In this document: positions 46,781-54,760 of the stretch, piece by piece
Position numbering within the stretch: position 1 is the stretch's first letter
Layout: each line of letters opens with the position of its first letter
Source of the DNA: Lentinula raphanica
Taxonomy: Eukaryota > Basidiomycota > Agaricomycetes > Agaricales > Omphalotaceae
Direction: 5' to 3'
DNA length: 64,000 nucleotides
Assembly: GCA_027919835.1 (NCBI GenBank)
Contig: JANVFP010000004.1
Coordinates: forward strand, 1,302,001 to 1,366,000
Position numbers and translations under genes: made by a program
The notes under the pieces: generated by a model
Databases searched by the model: none
Told to the model about the DNA's origin: nothing
Seen by the model: the letters and a program-made list of their open reading frames with translations, nothing else

Positions 46781-46792
46781 TTCTTGAATCTG
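46781..46792 (+). promoter_or_regulatory. Predicted self-primer binding site
   Basis: TTCTTGAATCTG, two nt after the 5' LTR, is an exact 12-nt reverse complement of CAGATTCAAGAA at 46,674-46,685, the predicted 5' end of the transcript. It has no TGG start and so does not look tRNA-primed. Confidence 0.75.
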
Positions 46793-46800
46793 CTTCTTGT

Positions 46801-46878
46801 GTGTCTGTTGTTGCTGTCAAGGACAACAGACACTTCTTTTTCTTTCTTGCCTGTTGCTGCTGTCAAGGGCAACAGGCA
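46801..46878 (+). ncRNA. Twin covarying hairpins in the gypsy leader
   Basis: Hairpin 1: stem GTGTCTGTTGT (46,801-46,811) with ACAACAGACAC (46,823-46,833). Hairpin 2: stem TGCCTGTTGC (46,848-46,857) with GCAACAGGCA (46,869-46,878). Both have the same 11-nt loop TGCTGTCAAGG. Stem changes between them are compensated on both sides. A structured cis-acting RNA, not a separate transcript. Confidence 0.7.
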
Positions 46879-47288
46879 GGGACCTTTTGCAGGTTGTGCA
46901 GTCTGACTTCTTGTCATGGCTGTGGGGGCATCAACACCTTTTTTGGTCCTGCTGGACTTTGAACACTGTTGCTGAAAGGGACAGTTGTTCTTGATTTGCC
47001 GGACCCTAGGCGTAAGGGGACTTGCTGTATCTTATTACAACAAGACTGGTACCTTTGGGTAGGCCATGATCTGGTTCTTTTGAACTGGAGAAGACGGCAA
47101 GCCAGTTCTTGGGCAAGCACCAGGGAATGTGTAACACATTCTCATTTGCTACATGAGGACATGTAGAGATCCCCCACCCATTTGACATCAAGATCATCAA
47201 GACTTGCACACTGCAACTGGTTGCCTTTGTTTCTTTGTACTTGTCTGCTGAAAAGGGACAATGTACTTATGCCATTTTTTGCCAGACA

Positions 47289-48137
47289 ATGCCTTGCAAA
47301 ATTATTCCCACTTTTCCCATGAAATATACTCCTTCCAATCGTCGTAACCATGTGTCTGTAATGGCTATGGATAAATTGACAGGTCTTTGGGAACGGATCA
47401 CTATTCCCAAGGACAAACGAAAGAAGTATAATCATGTTGGACGTCCCTCCTACACTGAAATCCCTGTTTATGCACCTGTGCGTAATCGCAAACTCACTCT
47501 CCTCCAACGCCTCCAAATCTCGATCTCTCACAAAAAATACCTCGCTAAGCTCCATAAACGTCATCTTAAATACGTCGAGCGAGAGCGCCTGATGAACAGG
47601 CTCCATGATCTTCCCTCTGAGGATTATAATACCTCTCCAACCCATAAATTCTTTCCTGATCCTGTCTATGTTCCTCCTCCTCCTATTCCCTCTGATCTTC
47701 ACTTCCAACAAATTCCCCTTGCTCAACACCTTAAAGAACCCTCTCAACCCATATCTCCTGATACTTATCCTAAAGAGGATGCTGTCTTTAAGCGTATCAA
47801 GGAGTTTGAAGGTGTTCTGCAGGCTACCAAGATTCGTCTTGAGCCAGTCTTCAGGGAGTTGAATGCAGAGGAGTGCAAGGAATTCAATGGACAGGTCTTT
47901 AGGATTTCCAATGAGGATCGAAATTCTCTTTGGGGATGGTACAATGATTTAGAGGATTTATATCAGGATCTAGACAGAAGAGGACACCAATTAAGTAACA
48001 AAAATTGGAGAGAGATAAAAGGGATATGTACCAAAATTGGGAAAGTCAATTTTCAGAGTCTGTATACTAGGCTTCCTGAAATTTGCAAGGAGCTATTAGA
48101 CCTGAATATTGTACTTCCTGATGCAGCCAAAGCATAA
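47289..48137 (+). CDS. Extra ORF upstream of gag in gypsy element 1
   Basis: 282 codons from the first ATG (MPCKIIPTFPMKYTPSNRRN); the open frame continues upstream to 47,235 without another ATG. Basic middle region: KLHKRHLKYVERERLMNRLH. Then a Pro-rich stretch (DPVYVPPPPIPSDLHF) and a helical C-terminal part with LNAEECKEFNGQVFRISNED and SLWGWYNDLEDLYQDLDRRG, stop TAA 48,135-48,137. It lies between the leader and gag, 97 bp before the gag ATG, in another frame. Sushi/Tf1-type elements normally start with gag. I do not recognise the protein. A nucleic-acid-binding or accessory role is only inference from its charge. Intact in this very young copy. Confidence 0.7.
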   Translation: MPCKIIPTFPMKYTPSNRRNHVSVMAMDKLTGLWERITIPKDKRKKYNHVGRPSYTEIPVYAPVRNRKLTLLQRLQISISHKKYLAKLHKRHLKYVERERLMNRLHDLPSEDYNTSPTHKFFPDPVYVPPPPIPSDLHFQQIPLAQHLKEPSQPISPDTYPKEDAVFKRIKEFEGVLQATKIRLEPVFRELNAEECKEFNGQVFRISNEDRNSLWGWYNDLEDLYQDLDRRGHQLSNKNWREIKGICTKIGKVNFQSLYTRLPEICKELLDLNIVLPDAAKA

Positions 48138-48234
48138 TAGTCTTATATAATCTGGCAAACATTTGTGTTTTTTCATATATTCATTTTTTCATATTATGTC
48201 TGAATAATAATCTGACTTCACTACAACTAGAAAA

Positions 48235-49701
48235 ATGTCTTATACACCTTTCACTCCTGTCGTTGAATTAGTCGATGACGGACAAGTTTGGTCCAATGCT
48301 GTCTCTCAAGGAATTGATATGGCAGCAATTGGATTTCAAACTGATGAACAAAAAAATCAGATTGGACGACTCCTTCGCAATGCTCACGAGGCTACTACCA
48401 ATATTTCCATTGGATATATCAACAGAAATATCAATGGACTTGCTGATTGGATGAATCAGGCTTTTACTACAGCCTTCACCAATCAAGAGAACCTAACAAA
48501 TGAAGTTCGTAGCCTTCGACAGATTGTTGAAACTCAGGCAGAACTTTTACGAGCTTATAAGGCACAGCTTGATAAGCTTCCTGCTGATGCTGGAGCTGGC
48601 CCATTCAGGGGTCCCAAAGTACCTGACCCACCAACCTTCTCTGGAACAGAGAACAAGATGACCTTAGAAGATTGGATGAATCAAGTCGCATTGTACTGCT
48701 CATCTCTAGGCATTGTGACAGATCATCAAAGAATTGTGACCGCTCTTACCAGGTTGCGTTCTCCTGCCACAAACTATATGAGAAAATACTTTGATGACAC
48801 ACGTTTGGGAAATGATCTGGGATCCTGGGACAACTTTGCTAATGAGCTCAATGCCATTTATGGTCGCCGTGATAATAAAGAAGGTGCTAAAAATGAAATC
48901 ACACATCTTTGGACAAACAAGTCACTGGCTAGTAAGGACTTTATCAAATATGCTGAGCAATATCGCACTCTTGCACGTATTGTGGACTACCAAGATAGTA
49001 TTCACATTGACAAGCTTCGTGACGTTATTTCACAAGAGTTGCGTAATGCACTTGTTGTGTTGGAAATTTCCGGAAAAACTCCTACTAAATGGGAAGATTA
49101 TCTGGAACTTCTCCTTTTATCATATAAAGCCTTACATCCAGAAAAGACTAAAAGTGTAATATTTGGCACAGGCAATAATGCTAAAGGCAATGGCAGTCAT
49201 GAACCAGATGCAATGGAGATAGATGCGGCAAAAAAGAGTAAAGGCAAAACCCCAGAAAAAGTTAATTCCCAGGAGCAAAAACAACGATATTGCCAAATAT
49301 GCGCCGGAAAGGGCTTAAAGGCAAAATCGAAGACTCACAATACAGTGGATTGCTGGGATAAGCCTGGAAATGAAGGCAAAAGGCCAAATTTTAATAAAAA
49401 CTCTTCATCATCTGCATCTGCATCTGGTCAAGGAAACAAAGGGAAACAACCACCACCGAGTGATAAGAAATCATTCAAAGCGCGGTTGATGGAATTATTT
49501 GATGAAATAGACAGCCAAGAGCCAGCGCCCCCAGCTGTTGCTCTCAATGTCAATTCCACGAGCACCCCTGATATTAGTTTACCTGAGCTCGCTGCAAAAG
49601 GAGCAACTGCACATGTCAATGAAGTGCAGGCAGGACCTTCTAAGCCATCGCGATGGGCTAGAAGTCAACAATACAAGGCGGATTTTCCAGAGGGACTGTA
49701 G
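48235..49701 (+). CDS. Gag of gypsy element 1
   Basis: 488 codons. MSYTPFTPVVELVDDGQVWS at the start, then the retrotransposon gag/capsid region (FSGTENKMTLEDWMNQVALY, LWTNKSLASKDFIKYAEQYR, LRDVISQELRNALVV). A variant zinc knuckle CQIC-x11-H-x4-C (RYCQICAGKG...THNTVDCW) lies near residue 350. A Ser/Gly-rich basic tail follows. It forms the virus-like particle and binds the genomic RNA. Stop TAG at 49,699-49,701 lies just after a GGATTTT heptamer and forms part of a hairpin stem, so a fraction of ribosomes may shift into the protease frame. Intact. Confidence 0.88.
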   Translation: MSYTPFTPVVELVDDGQVWSNAVSQGIDMAAIGFQTDEQKNQIGRLLRNAHEATTNISIGYINRNINGLADWMNQAFTTAFTNQENLTNEVRSLRQIVETQAELLRAYKAQLDKLPADAGAGPFRGPKVPDPPTFSGTENKMTLEDWMNQVALYCSSLGIVTDHQRIVTALTRLRSPATNYMRKYFDDTRLGNDLGSWDNFANELNAIYGRRDNKEGAKNEITHLWTNKSLASKDFIKYAEQYRTLARIVDYQDSIHIDKLRDVISQELRNALVVLEISGKTPTKWEDYLELLLLSYKALHPEKTKSVIFGTGNNAKGNGSHEPDAMEIDAAKKSKGKTPEKVNSQEQKQRYCQICAGKGLKAKSKTHNTVDCWDKPGNEGKRPNFNKNSSSSASASGQGNKGKQPPPSDKKSFKARLMELFDEIDSQEPAPPAVALNVNSTSTPDISLPELAAKGATAHVNEVQAGPSKPSRWARSQQYKADFPEGL

Positions 49702-50393
49702 AGGATAATGTCTGCGATCTACAGTCAGGAAGTAGTATACCTAGTATCAGCACTGATAAAAAATCAGATAGAGTAGTTATGGAAGCTTGTTTAAATAATG
49801 TTGCTCGTAACAAGAAATCATCTTTCAGACTTTCAGTAACACTTTGGGTATACGGTTTTAAAGTGCAGGCCGAGGCTCTTGTTGACTCTGGAGCAACAAC
49901 AAATTTCATTGACAAAAGATATGTTGAAAGAAACCACCTGGTAACAAATAAGATAGCACAGCCATACCGAGTTTTAAATGCGGATGGAACGCCAAATGTT
50001 GCGGGAGAAATCAAAGAGTATGTCCGAGCATATGTCCAAATTGGTTCACATAAAACCATTCAGTATCTATATGTCACTCAGCTAGGCGACAAGGACATGA
50101 TGATTGGATACTCTTATCTCTACAAGCACAATCCAGAAATAGATTGGCATTCAGGGGAATGGGCGTTCACCAGGTGTTCAGAGACATGTGCATCTAGAGC
50201 CCGTAAAATACAAGTTGATGAAGCTGGAGCTGATGAGCTTCACCTCGAACCAGATTTACCATGGGAATCTTCACTGGACAATTTAGGAGAAGAGGACATG
50301 GATAATCCTTACATTAACTGGATTGACATGCACAATCCAGATGAGCAAAAACAAGCAGCAACTATTGCCGCTATGTTTGATGAAAACATCTAG
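49662..50393 (+). CDS. Aspartic protease domain of gypsy element 1
   Basis: The frame opens at 49,662 inside gag (first ATG 49,779, MEACLNNVARNKKSSFRLSV). Retropepsin active site: ALVDSGATTNFIDKRYV. Then VLNADGTPNVAG, IQYLYVTQLGDKDMMIGYSY and EIDWHSGEWAF, the usual flap and second-half motifs of chromoviral proteases. The frame stops at TAG 50,391-50,393, immediately before the RT region, which continues in the -1 frame from 50,384. The Asp of DSGA is present, so the enzyme itself looks functional. Confidence 0.82.
   Translation, partial: KSTIQGGFSRGTVEDNVCDLQSGSSIPSISTDKKSDRVVMEACLNNVARNKKSSFRLSVTLWVYGFKVQAEALVDSGATTNFIDKRYVERNHLVTNKIAQPYRVLNADGTPNVAGEIKEYVRAYVQIGSHKTIQYLYVTQLGDKDMMIGYSYLYKHNPEIDWHSGEWAFTRCSETCASRARKIQVDEAGADELHLEPDLPWESSLDNLGEEDMDNPYINWIDMHNPDEQKQAATIAAMFDENI
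49680..49726 (+). promoter_or_regulatory. Candidate -1 ribosomal frameshift signal, gag to protease
   Basis: Slippery GGATTTT (49,680-49,686) is in the correct register (gcG GAT TTT). A 7-nt spacer follows, then stem GACTGTAG (49,694-49,701) pairing perfectly with CTACAGTC (49,719-49,726). The new frame leads straight into the protease. Confidence 0.72.
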
Positions 50394-51943
50394 AAGAAGA
50401 ATTTGTTGAGGAAGACGAGGATACCACTAAGTGGAAATCTCTTATACCACCATGGTTATATGATTATGGTGACGTCTTCTCAAAGAAAAGATCAGAGCGG
50501 ATGCCAGAACGTAAACCATACGACCATCCAATTGATTTTGAGGAAGGGTCTACTCTTCCCAAACCATCAAAGATCTATCCACTGTCTTTAAAAGAAAGGA
50601 ATTCTTTGGATGAATGGATTGATGAGGAACTTAAGAAAGGCTATATTAGACCATCTCAAAGTCCTATTGCTGCTCCATTCTTCTTTGTCAAGAAACATGA
50701 TGGTTCTTTACGACCAGTCATGGATTATCGAGCTCTCAATGATATCACTGTTAAGAATCGCTATCCAATCCCTCGAATATCAGACTTAATAGACTCTCTC
50801 AGCCAGGCTTCAATCTTTACGAAGATTGACTTACGCTGGGGATACAACAATGTTCGAATTCGTGAAGGGGATGAATGGAAAACAGCATTCATTACAAAGC
50901 GAGGTTTATTTGAAGCAACAGTCATGTATTTTGGATTCTCCAATGCACCAGCTACCTTTCAGGCAATGATGAATGATATTCTCGGAGACTTGATACGTAA
51001 AGGAAAAGTAATGGTGTACTTGGATGATATCCTTATATTTGGCAATGACAAAGAAGAACACAGGGAGATTGTTCGAGAAGTGCTGCAAAGACTTCGAGAC
51101 AATGATCTCTATGCAAAAGCTGAAAAATGCTTTTTTGAGCAGGACAGTATAGACTACCTTGGAATGATTATTTCTAAAGGTTATGTGAAGATGGATCCAA
51201 AGAAGCTTGCTGGAGTTCTTGAGTGGCCTGTACCAACAAAAGTAAAACATGTTCAAGCATTCTTGGGCTTTGCAAATTTCTACAGAAGATTTATTAAAGA
51301 TTTTGCCAAGATTGCAAGGCCACTCACCAATCTCACTAAAAAGGATCAACCTTGGCTCTGGGATGACATAGCACAGGAAGCATTTGAAGCGCTGAAAAAG
51401 GCTTTCACAACTGCTCCTATTTTGAGAATACCGGATGACACTAATCCTTTCCGACTAGGCACAGATGCCAGTGATTTTGCAGTCGGAGCTGTATTGTATC
51501 AACTGGACCCAGATGGCAATCTGTGGCATCCAGTTGCCTTCTATTCCAAGTCACTCAGTGTTCATGAACGTAACTATGAGATATATGACAAGGAATTGCT
51601 TGCAATTATACGAGCATTGGAAGAATATCGACATTACTTGGAAGGTCATCCAGAAAAATTTGAAATATGGTCAGATCATCAGAATTTGACTTATTTCCGG
51701 TCTGCCCAGAAGCTAACACGAAGACAAGCGAGATGGGCTTTGTATCTTACTCGCTTTGATTATTCTCTACGGCATAAGCCAGGAAAAACAATGCAGGCTG
51801 AAGACCCTCTGTCCAGGAGGCCAGATCATGAGGAGGGGGTACACCTCGACAATCGAGATCAGATTTTATTAAAACCTGAATTTTTGCCATTCAGGCTATT
51901 GAGGCTGCTCATGAATCGCCTATCAATGATGAACAAATCCTAA
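50384..51943 (+). pseudogene. Reverse transcriptase / RNase H of gypsy element 1 (frame separated)
   Basis: The frame begins at 50,384 with no early start; the first ATG is 50,501. RT motifs: GYIRPSQSPIAAPFFFVKKH, GSLRPVMDYRALNDITVKN, IFTKIDLRWGYNNVRI, FGFSNAPATFQAMMNDIL and the catalytic VYLDDILIFG, then FLGFANFYRRFIKDFA. RNase H: FRLGTDASDFAVGAVLYQ, YDKELLAIIRALEEYRHYLE and IWSDHQNLTYF. All catalytic Asp are present. After ILLKPEF the frame runs off into LPFRLLRLLMNR and stops at 51,941-51,943. The natural continuation (the A-I-Q-A-I-E-A-A-type linker) is in the -1 frame after a TTTTT run at 51,881-51,885, so a one-base loss is likely. Confidence 0.82.
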
Positions 51944-53466
51944 GGGAGGTCAAGGAAGCCTTGCTAACTGATGAAGTTACAAAGGATTATAAATCACTTC
52001 TGTCATCAGGACCACGAGAATTCAAGAAATCACTTGAAGAGTGGAACTACGAAAATGGGTTACTACTCTATCGTAGCAAAATATATATACCAAAGAGCAC
52101 GGACGATCATTTACGAAGACGAATAGTCCAGATGCATCATGATTTACCATCAGCAGGACATCCTGGGAGATGGAAAACCTATGAACTCGTATCCCGAAAC
52201 TATTGGTGGCCAGGGATGTCAGTCTTTGTTAAAACCTATGTTTCAGGCTGTGACACTTGTCAGCGGATGAAAAATCGCTCACAACAGCCCTTTGGACCCT
52301 TACAACCAAATAAAGTACCAAATGGACCTTGGGAGATCATTTCCATAGATCTTATCACCCAGTTACCACCATCTGGAGAATACAATGCTATCTGTGTTGT
52401 GGTAGACCGTCTTACCAAGCGAGCACACTTCTTTGCAATTACAAACAACTTTACAGCTAAAGACTTAGCAAGGTTACTCTATGACAGAATCTATCCTCTG
52501 CATGGATTACCATTGCAAATCATATCTGATAGAGGAACACAGTTTGCAGCTGAAGTGTTTCAAGAATGGTGTAGACTACTCGGAATAGAATCCTCTATGT
52601 CAACTGCCTATCATCCACAAACAGATGGACAAACAGAACGTGTCAACCAGATTTTGGAACAATATCTTCGGTGCTATGTTGATTATAACCTCAATAACTG
52701 GGCCAACCTATTAGGCACAGCAGAGTTTGCATACAGCAATCAAGCACATGAAGGCACTAAGGAGAGTCCATTCTTTTTGGAATATGGTCGACATCCTCGT
52801 GCAGGTCCTATTCTTATTAAAAACCATGGGTCCATTGACTTCAATGACATAATGCAACAAAGATTTGAAGCACAAGAGCAGGCAAAATCTGCACTCAAGT
52901 TGGCAGCTGAACGGATGAAATGGTATTATGATAAAGGAGTTCAAAATATACCATTCAAAGTTGGAGACAAAGTTCTGTTGAATCTTAAAGACTACCAAAC
53001 TACAGAACGTGCTTTACAACCAAGATATGAAGGACCATTCAAAATTGTCAGAAAATTATCTGATGTAACTTTTGAATTGAAATTACCTCCAAAATATCGC
53101 AGTATACATCCAGTCTTTCATGCTAGCAAACTTGCCACCTATACGGAATCTACTATTCCAGGACAAAAACCACCTACTCCTGAGACTATTATAGTCAATG
53201 GAAAGGAAGAATGGATAGTGGAGAAAATCTTACAACACCGAATTCGGGGAAAGAAGTTACAATATCTGGTTAGATGGAAAGGTTTCACTAGAGAGGATGA
53301 CACCTGGGAACCTGTTGCAAATCTAAAAAATGCACCAGAAAAAATCAAAGAATATAAAAAAGAAAATAATAATGCAGCTCAAAGTATGGAACTGGATCTC
53401 TTCTCAACGGAGCTCGAATCTGAAGAGGGGGTAATGTCACAGATTTCCTTATACTCCTATCCTTGA
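51886..53466 (+). CDS. Integrase with chromodomain, gypsy element 1
   Basis: The frame is open from about 51,886; the first ATG 51,961 (TTG-type in context) is not the natural start. The HHCC zinc domain is seen as HHDLPSAGHPGRWKTYELVS and CDTCQRMKNRSQQPFG. DDE core: ISIDLITQLPPSGEYNAICV, LPLQIISDRGTQFAAEVFQE, then TAYHPQTDGQTERVNQILEQ with the catalytic Glu. A GPF/Y-like LQPRYEGPFKIVRKLSDVTF module precedes a C-terminal chromodomain: EEWIVEKILQHRI, LQYLVRWKGFTREDDTWEPV. Chromodomains of this group bind methylated H3 and target heterochromatin (established). The stop lies inside the 3' LTR. Without restoration of frame it cannot be made as part of Gag-Pol. Confidence 0.85.
   Translation, partial: AIQAIEAAHESPINDEQILREVKEALLTDEVTKDYKSLLSSGPREFKKSLEEWNYENGLLLYRSKIYIPKSTDDHLRRRIVQMHHDLPSAGHPGRWKTYELVSRNYWWPGMSVFVKTYVSGCDTCQRMKNRSQQPFGPLQPNKVPNGPWEIISIDLITQLPPSGEYNAICVVVDRLTKRAHFFAITNNFTAKDLARLLYDRIYPLHGLPLQIISDRGTQFAAEVFQEWCRLLGIESSMSTAYHPQTDGQTERVNQILEQYLRCYVDYNLNNWANLLGTAEFAYSNQAHEGTKESPFFLEYGRHPRAGPILIKNHGSIDFNDIMQQRFEAQEQAKSALKLAAERMKWYYDKGVQNIPFKVGDKVLLNLKDYQTTERALQPRYEGPFKIVRKLSDVTFELKLPPKYRSIHPVFHASKLATYTESTIPGQKPPTPETIIVNGKEEWIVEKILQHRIRGKKLQYLVRWKGFTREDDTWEPVANLKNAPEKIKEYKKENNNAAQSMELDLFSTELESEEGVMSQISLYSYP
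53421..53434 (+). promoter_or_regulatory. Polypurine tract of gypsy element 1
   Basis: tgaagagggggtaa directly before the 3' LTR TGTCACA. A similar gggagggtaa precedes the LTR of element 2. Confidence 0.75.
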
Positions 53467-53907
53467 TCATTTATCTTATCTTTTTCCTATTTTATCATTT
53501 GATTATCAGTAGTAGTTTATTAGCTAAGCATCTCTGTGCCATCATCTTCTCATATGTACAATCACACAGTAATATCAGGTTACTTGGCTACAGTAACATC
53601 AGGGTACCTGACTACAGTAATATCAGGTTACCTGGCTACAGTAATATCAGGTCACTTAGTTACACTGATTTTAAGTTACCTAGCTACATTAATATCAGGT
53701 CACTTAGATACACTGATATTAAGTTACCTAGCTACATGGATATTAGATTACCCACTGTTCCAGAGTAGTATAAATACCCCTCTGTATTCCTGGGTATCCC
53801 CCCAGATTCAAGAACATCTTTTATCCTCTTGTGATCAACTTGTGCTCATACTCTGTCACTATCCCCAACCTTTGCAACTACAACTAGGTGAGTTCTAAGT
53901 TGTGATA
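53435..53907 (+). repeat. 3' LTR of gypsy element 1
   Basis: 473 bp, identical to the 5' LTR except for one extra C (tatcccccc). The integrase reading frame runs 32 bp into it and stops at 53,464-53,466. Confidence 0.93.
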
Positions 53908-53912
53908 CACTC

Positions 53913-54760
53913 AAGAATCCTACCAAACTGACAACATTGAGTAAATGTAATGTACATAGTATTTTTAGCACACCTAGTACCCTTAAAAACTCAGAACAAT
54001 TTATATCACTCAATATGTTCAGTATACTTAGTACTCATCACATTTAACACACTAAAACTCAGAACAGTACTTATATGTATCATACTTAACACAGTTGGCA
54101 ATGAAAATACTCAAAACAGTGTTATCAGTCACTATACTTAACACACTTAACAGTCAAAAAGTCGGAATAATGTTACTTGATATACATAACACACTCATTG
54201 TTATACTACAACACACTTATAACAACGAGTTTTGGGCGCTTATGGGCGCTTATTTGGTATTTTTGAGTCGAAATTCTTTAATAGCACACTCAATAATTTT
54301 TGTGTGGGGTTTATACTGTGTAAGGATGTTGTTTATATCATACTACACTTGATACAATTTGGAGAACTCAAGATTACAGCCTGTGGGGCTGGCTATATTG
54401 TGATCTTTTGTGATATAACAGTGTTTTATGTAAATGTCAATGCATACACCCATGTTATGAAGTCAAACTGCTACTGGGTCATGGAAAGAGTCATCCTACA
54501 ACCTATTCCATGCTAACTCTATGTGATACAGCCAAGAGATCTGTAATGGGGGTCATTGAATATGACATCTATTGTTACATGTAGGTGTAGACATCTATAG
54601 TGTACATGAAACATGTACATATATATCACAGAGTCCAATAGTCATAGTGAGTATCTGAACCATGTCCAGACACTTCTAGTAGACTGTAGGAGTGATTCCC
54701 TCATGAACCACCATCAGTATACTTGCATTACATGGACATATGCATCGACATTTACATAAA
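53913..54760. repeat. AT-rich degenerate repeat, right side of the insertion
   Basis: Continuation of the AT-rich repeat: three or four ctcagaaca / ctcaaaaca ... acttaacacac units of about 55-70 bp between 53,980 and 54,170. After that, AT-rich DNA without features. No gene. Confidence 0.6.

Larger units (their letters stand above)
46307..53907 (+). mobile_element. Ty3/gypsy chromovirus (Sushi/Tf1-like), element 1
   Basis: Complete element of 7.6 kb. LTRs 46,307-46,778 and 53,435-53,907 differ by one C in a C-run. The target duplication CACTC (46,302-46,306 and 53,908-53,912) is perfect. Internal order: PBS, structured leader, extra ORF, gag, protease, RT/RNase H, integrase with chromodomain, purine tract. 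LTR ends TGTCACA...TGTGATA form an imperfect inverted repeat. Near-identical LTRs mean a very recent insertion. Pol is nevertheless broken at two places. Confidence 0.93.

Noticed and set aside
46779..46800. tRNA-type primer-binding site for gypsy element 1
   Set aside because: The sequence after the LTR does not start TGG and does not resemble any tRNA 3' end that I know. The exact match to the transcript start explains it better.
50381..50395. Programmed -1 shift from protease to RT
   Set aside because: The overlap is only about 10 nt and no X XXY YYZ heptamer is in register; a one-base loss fits better.
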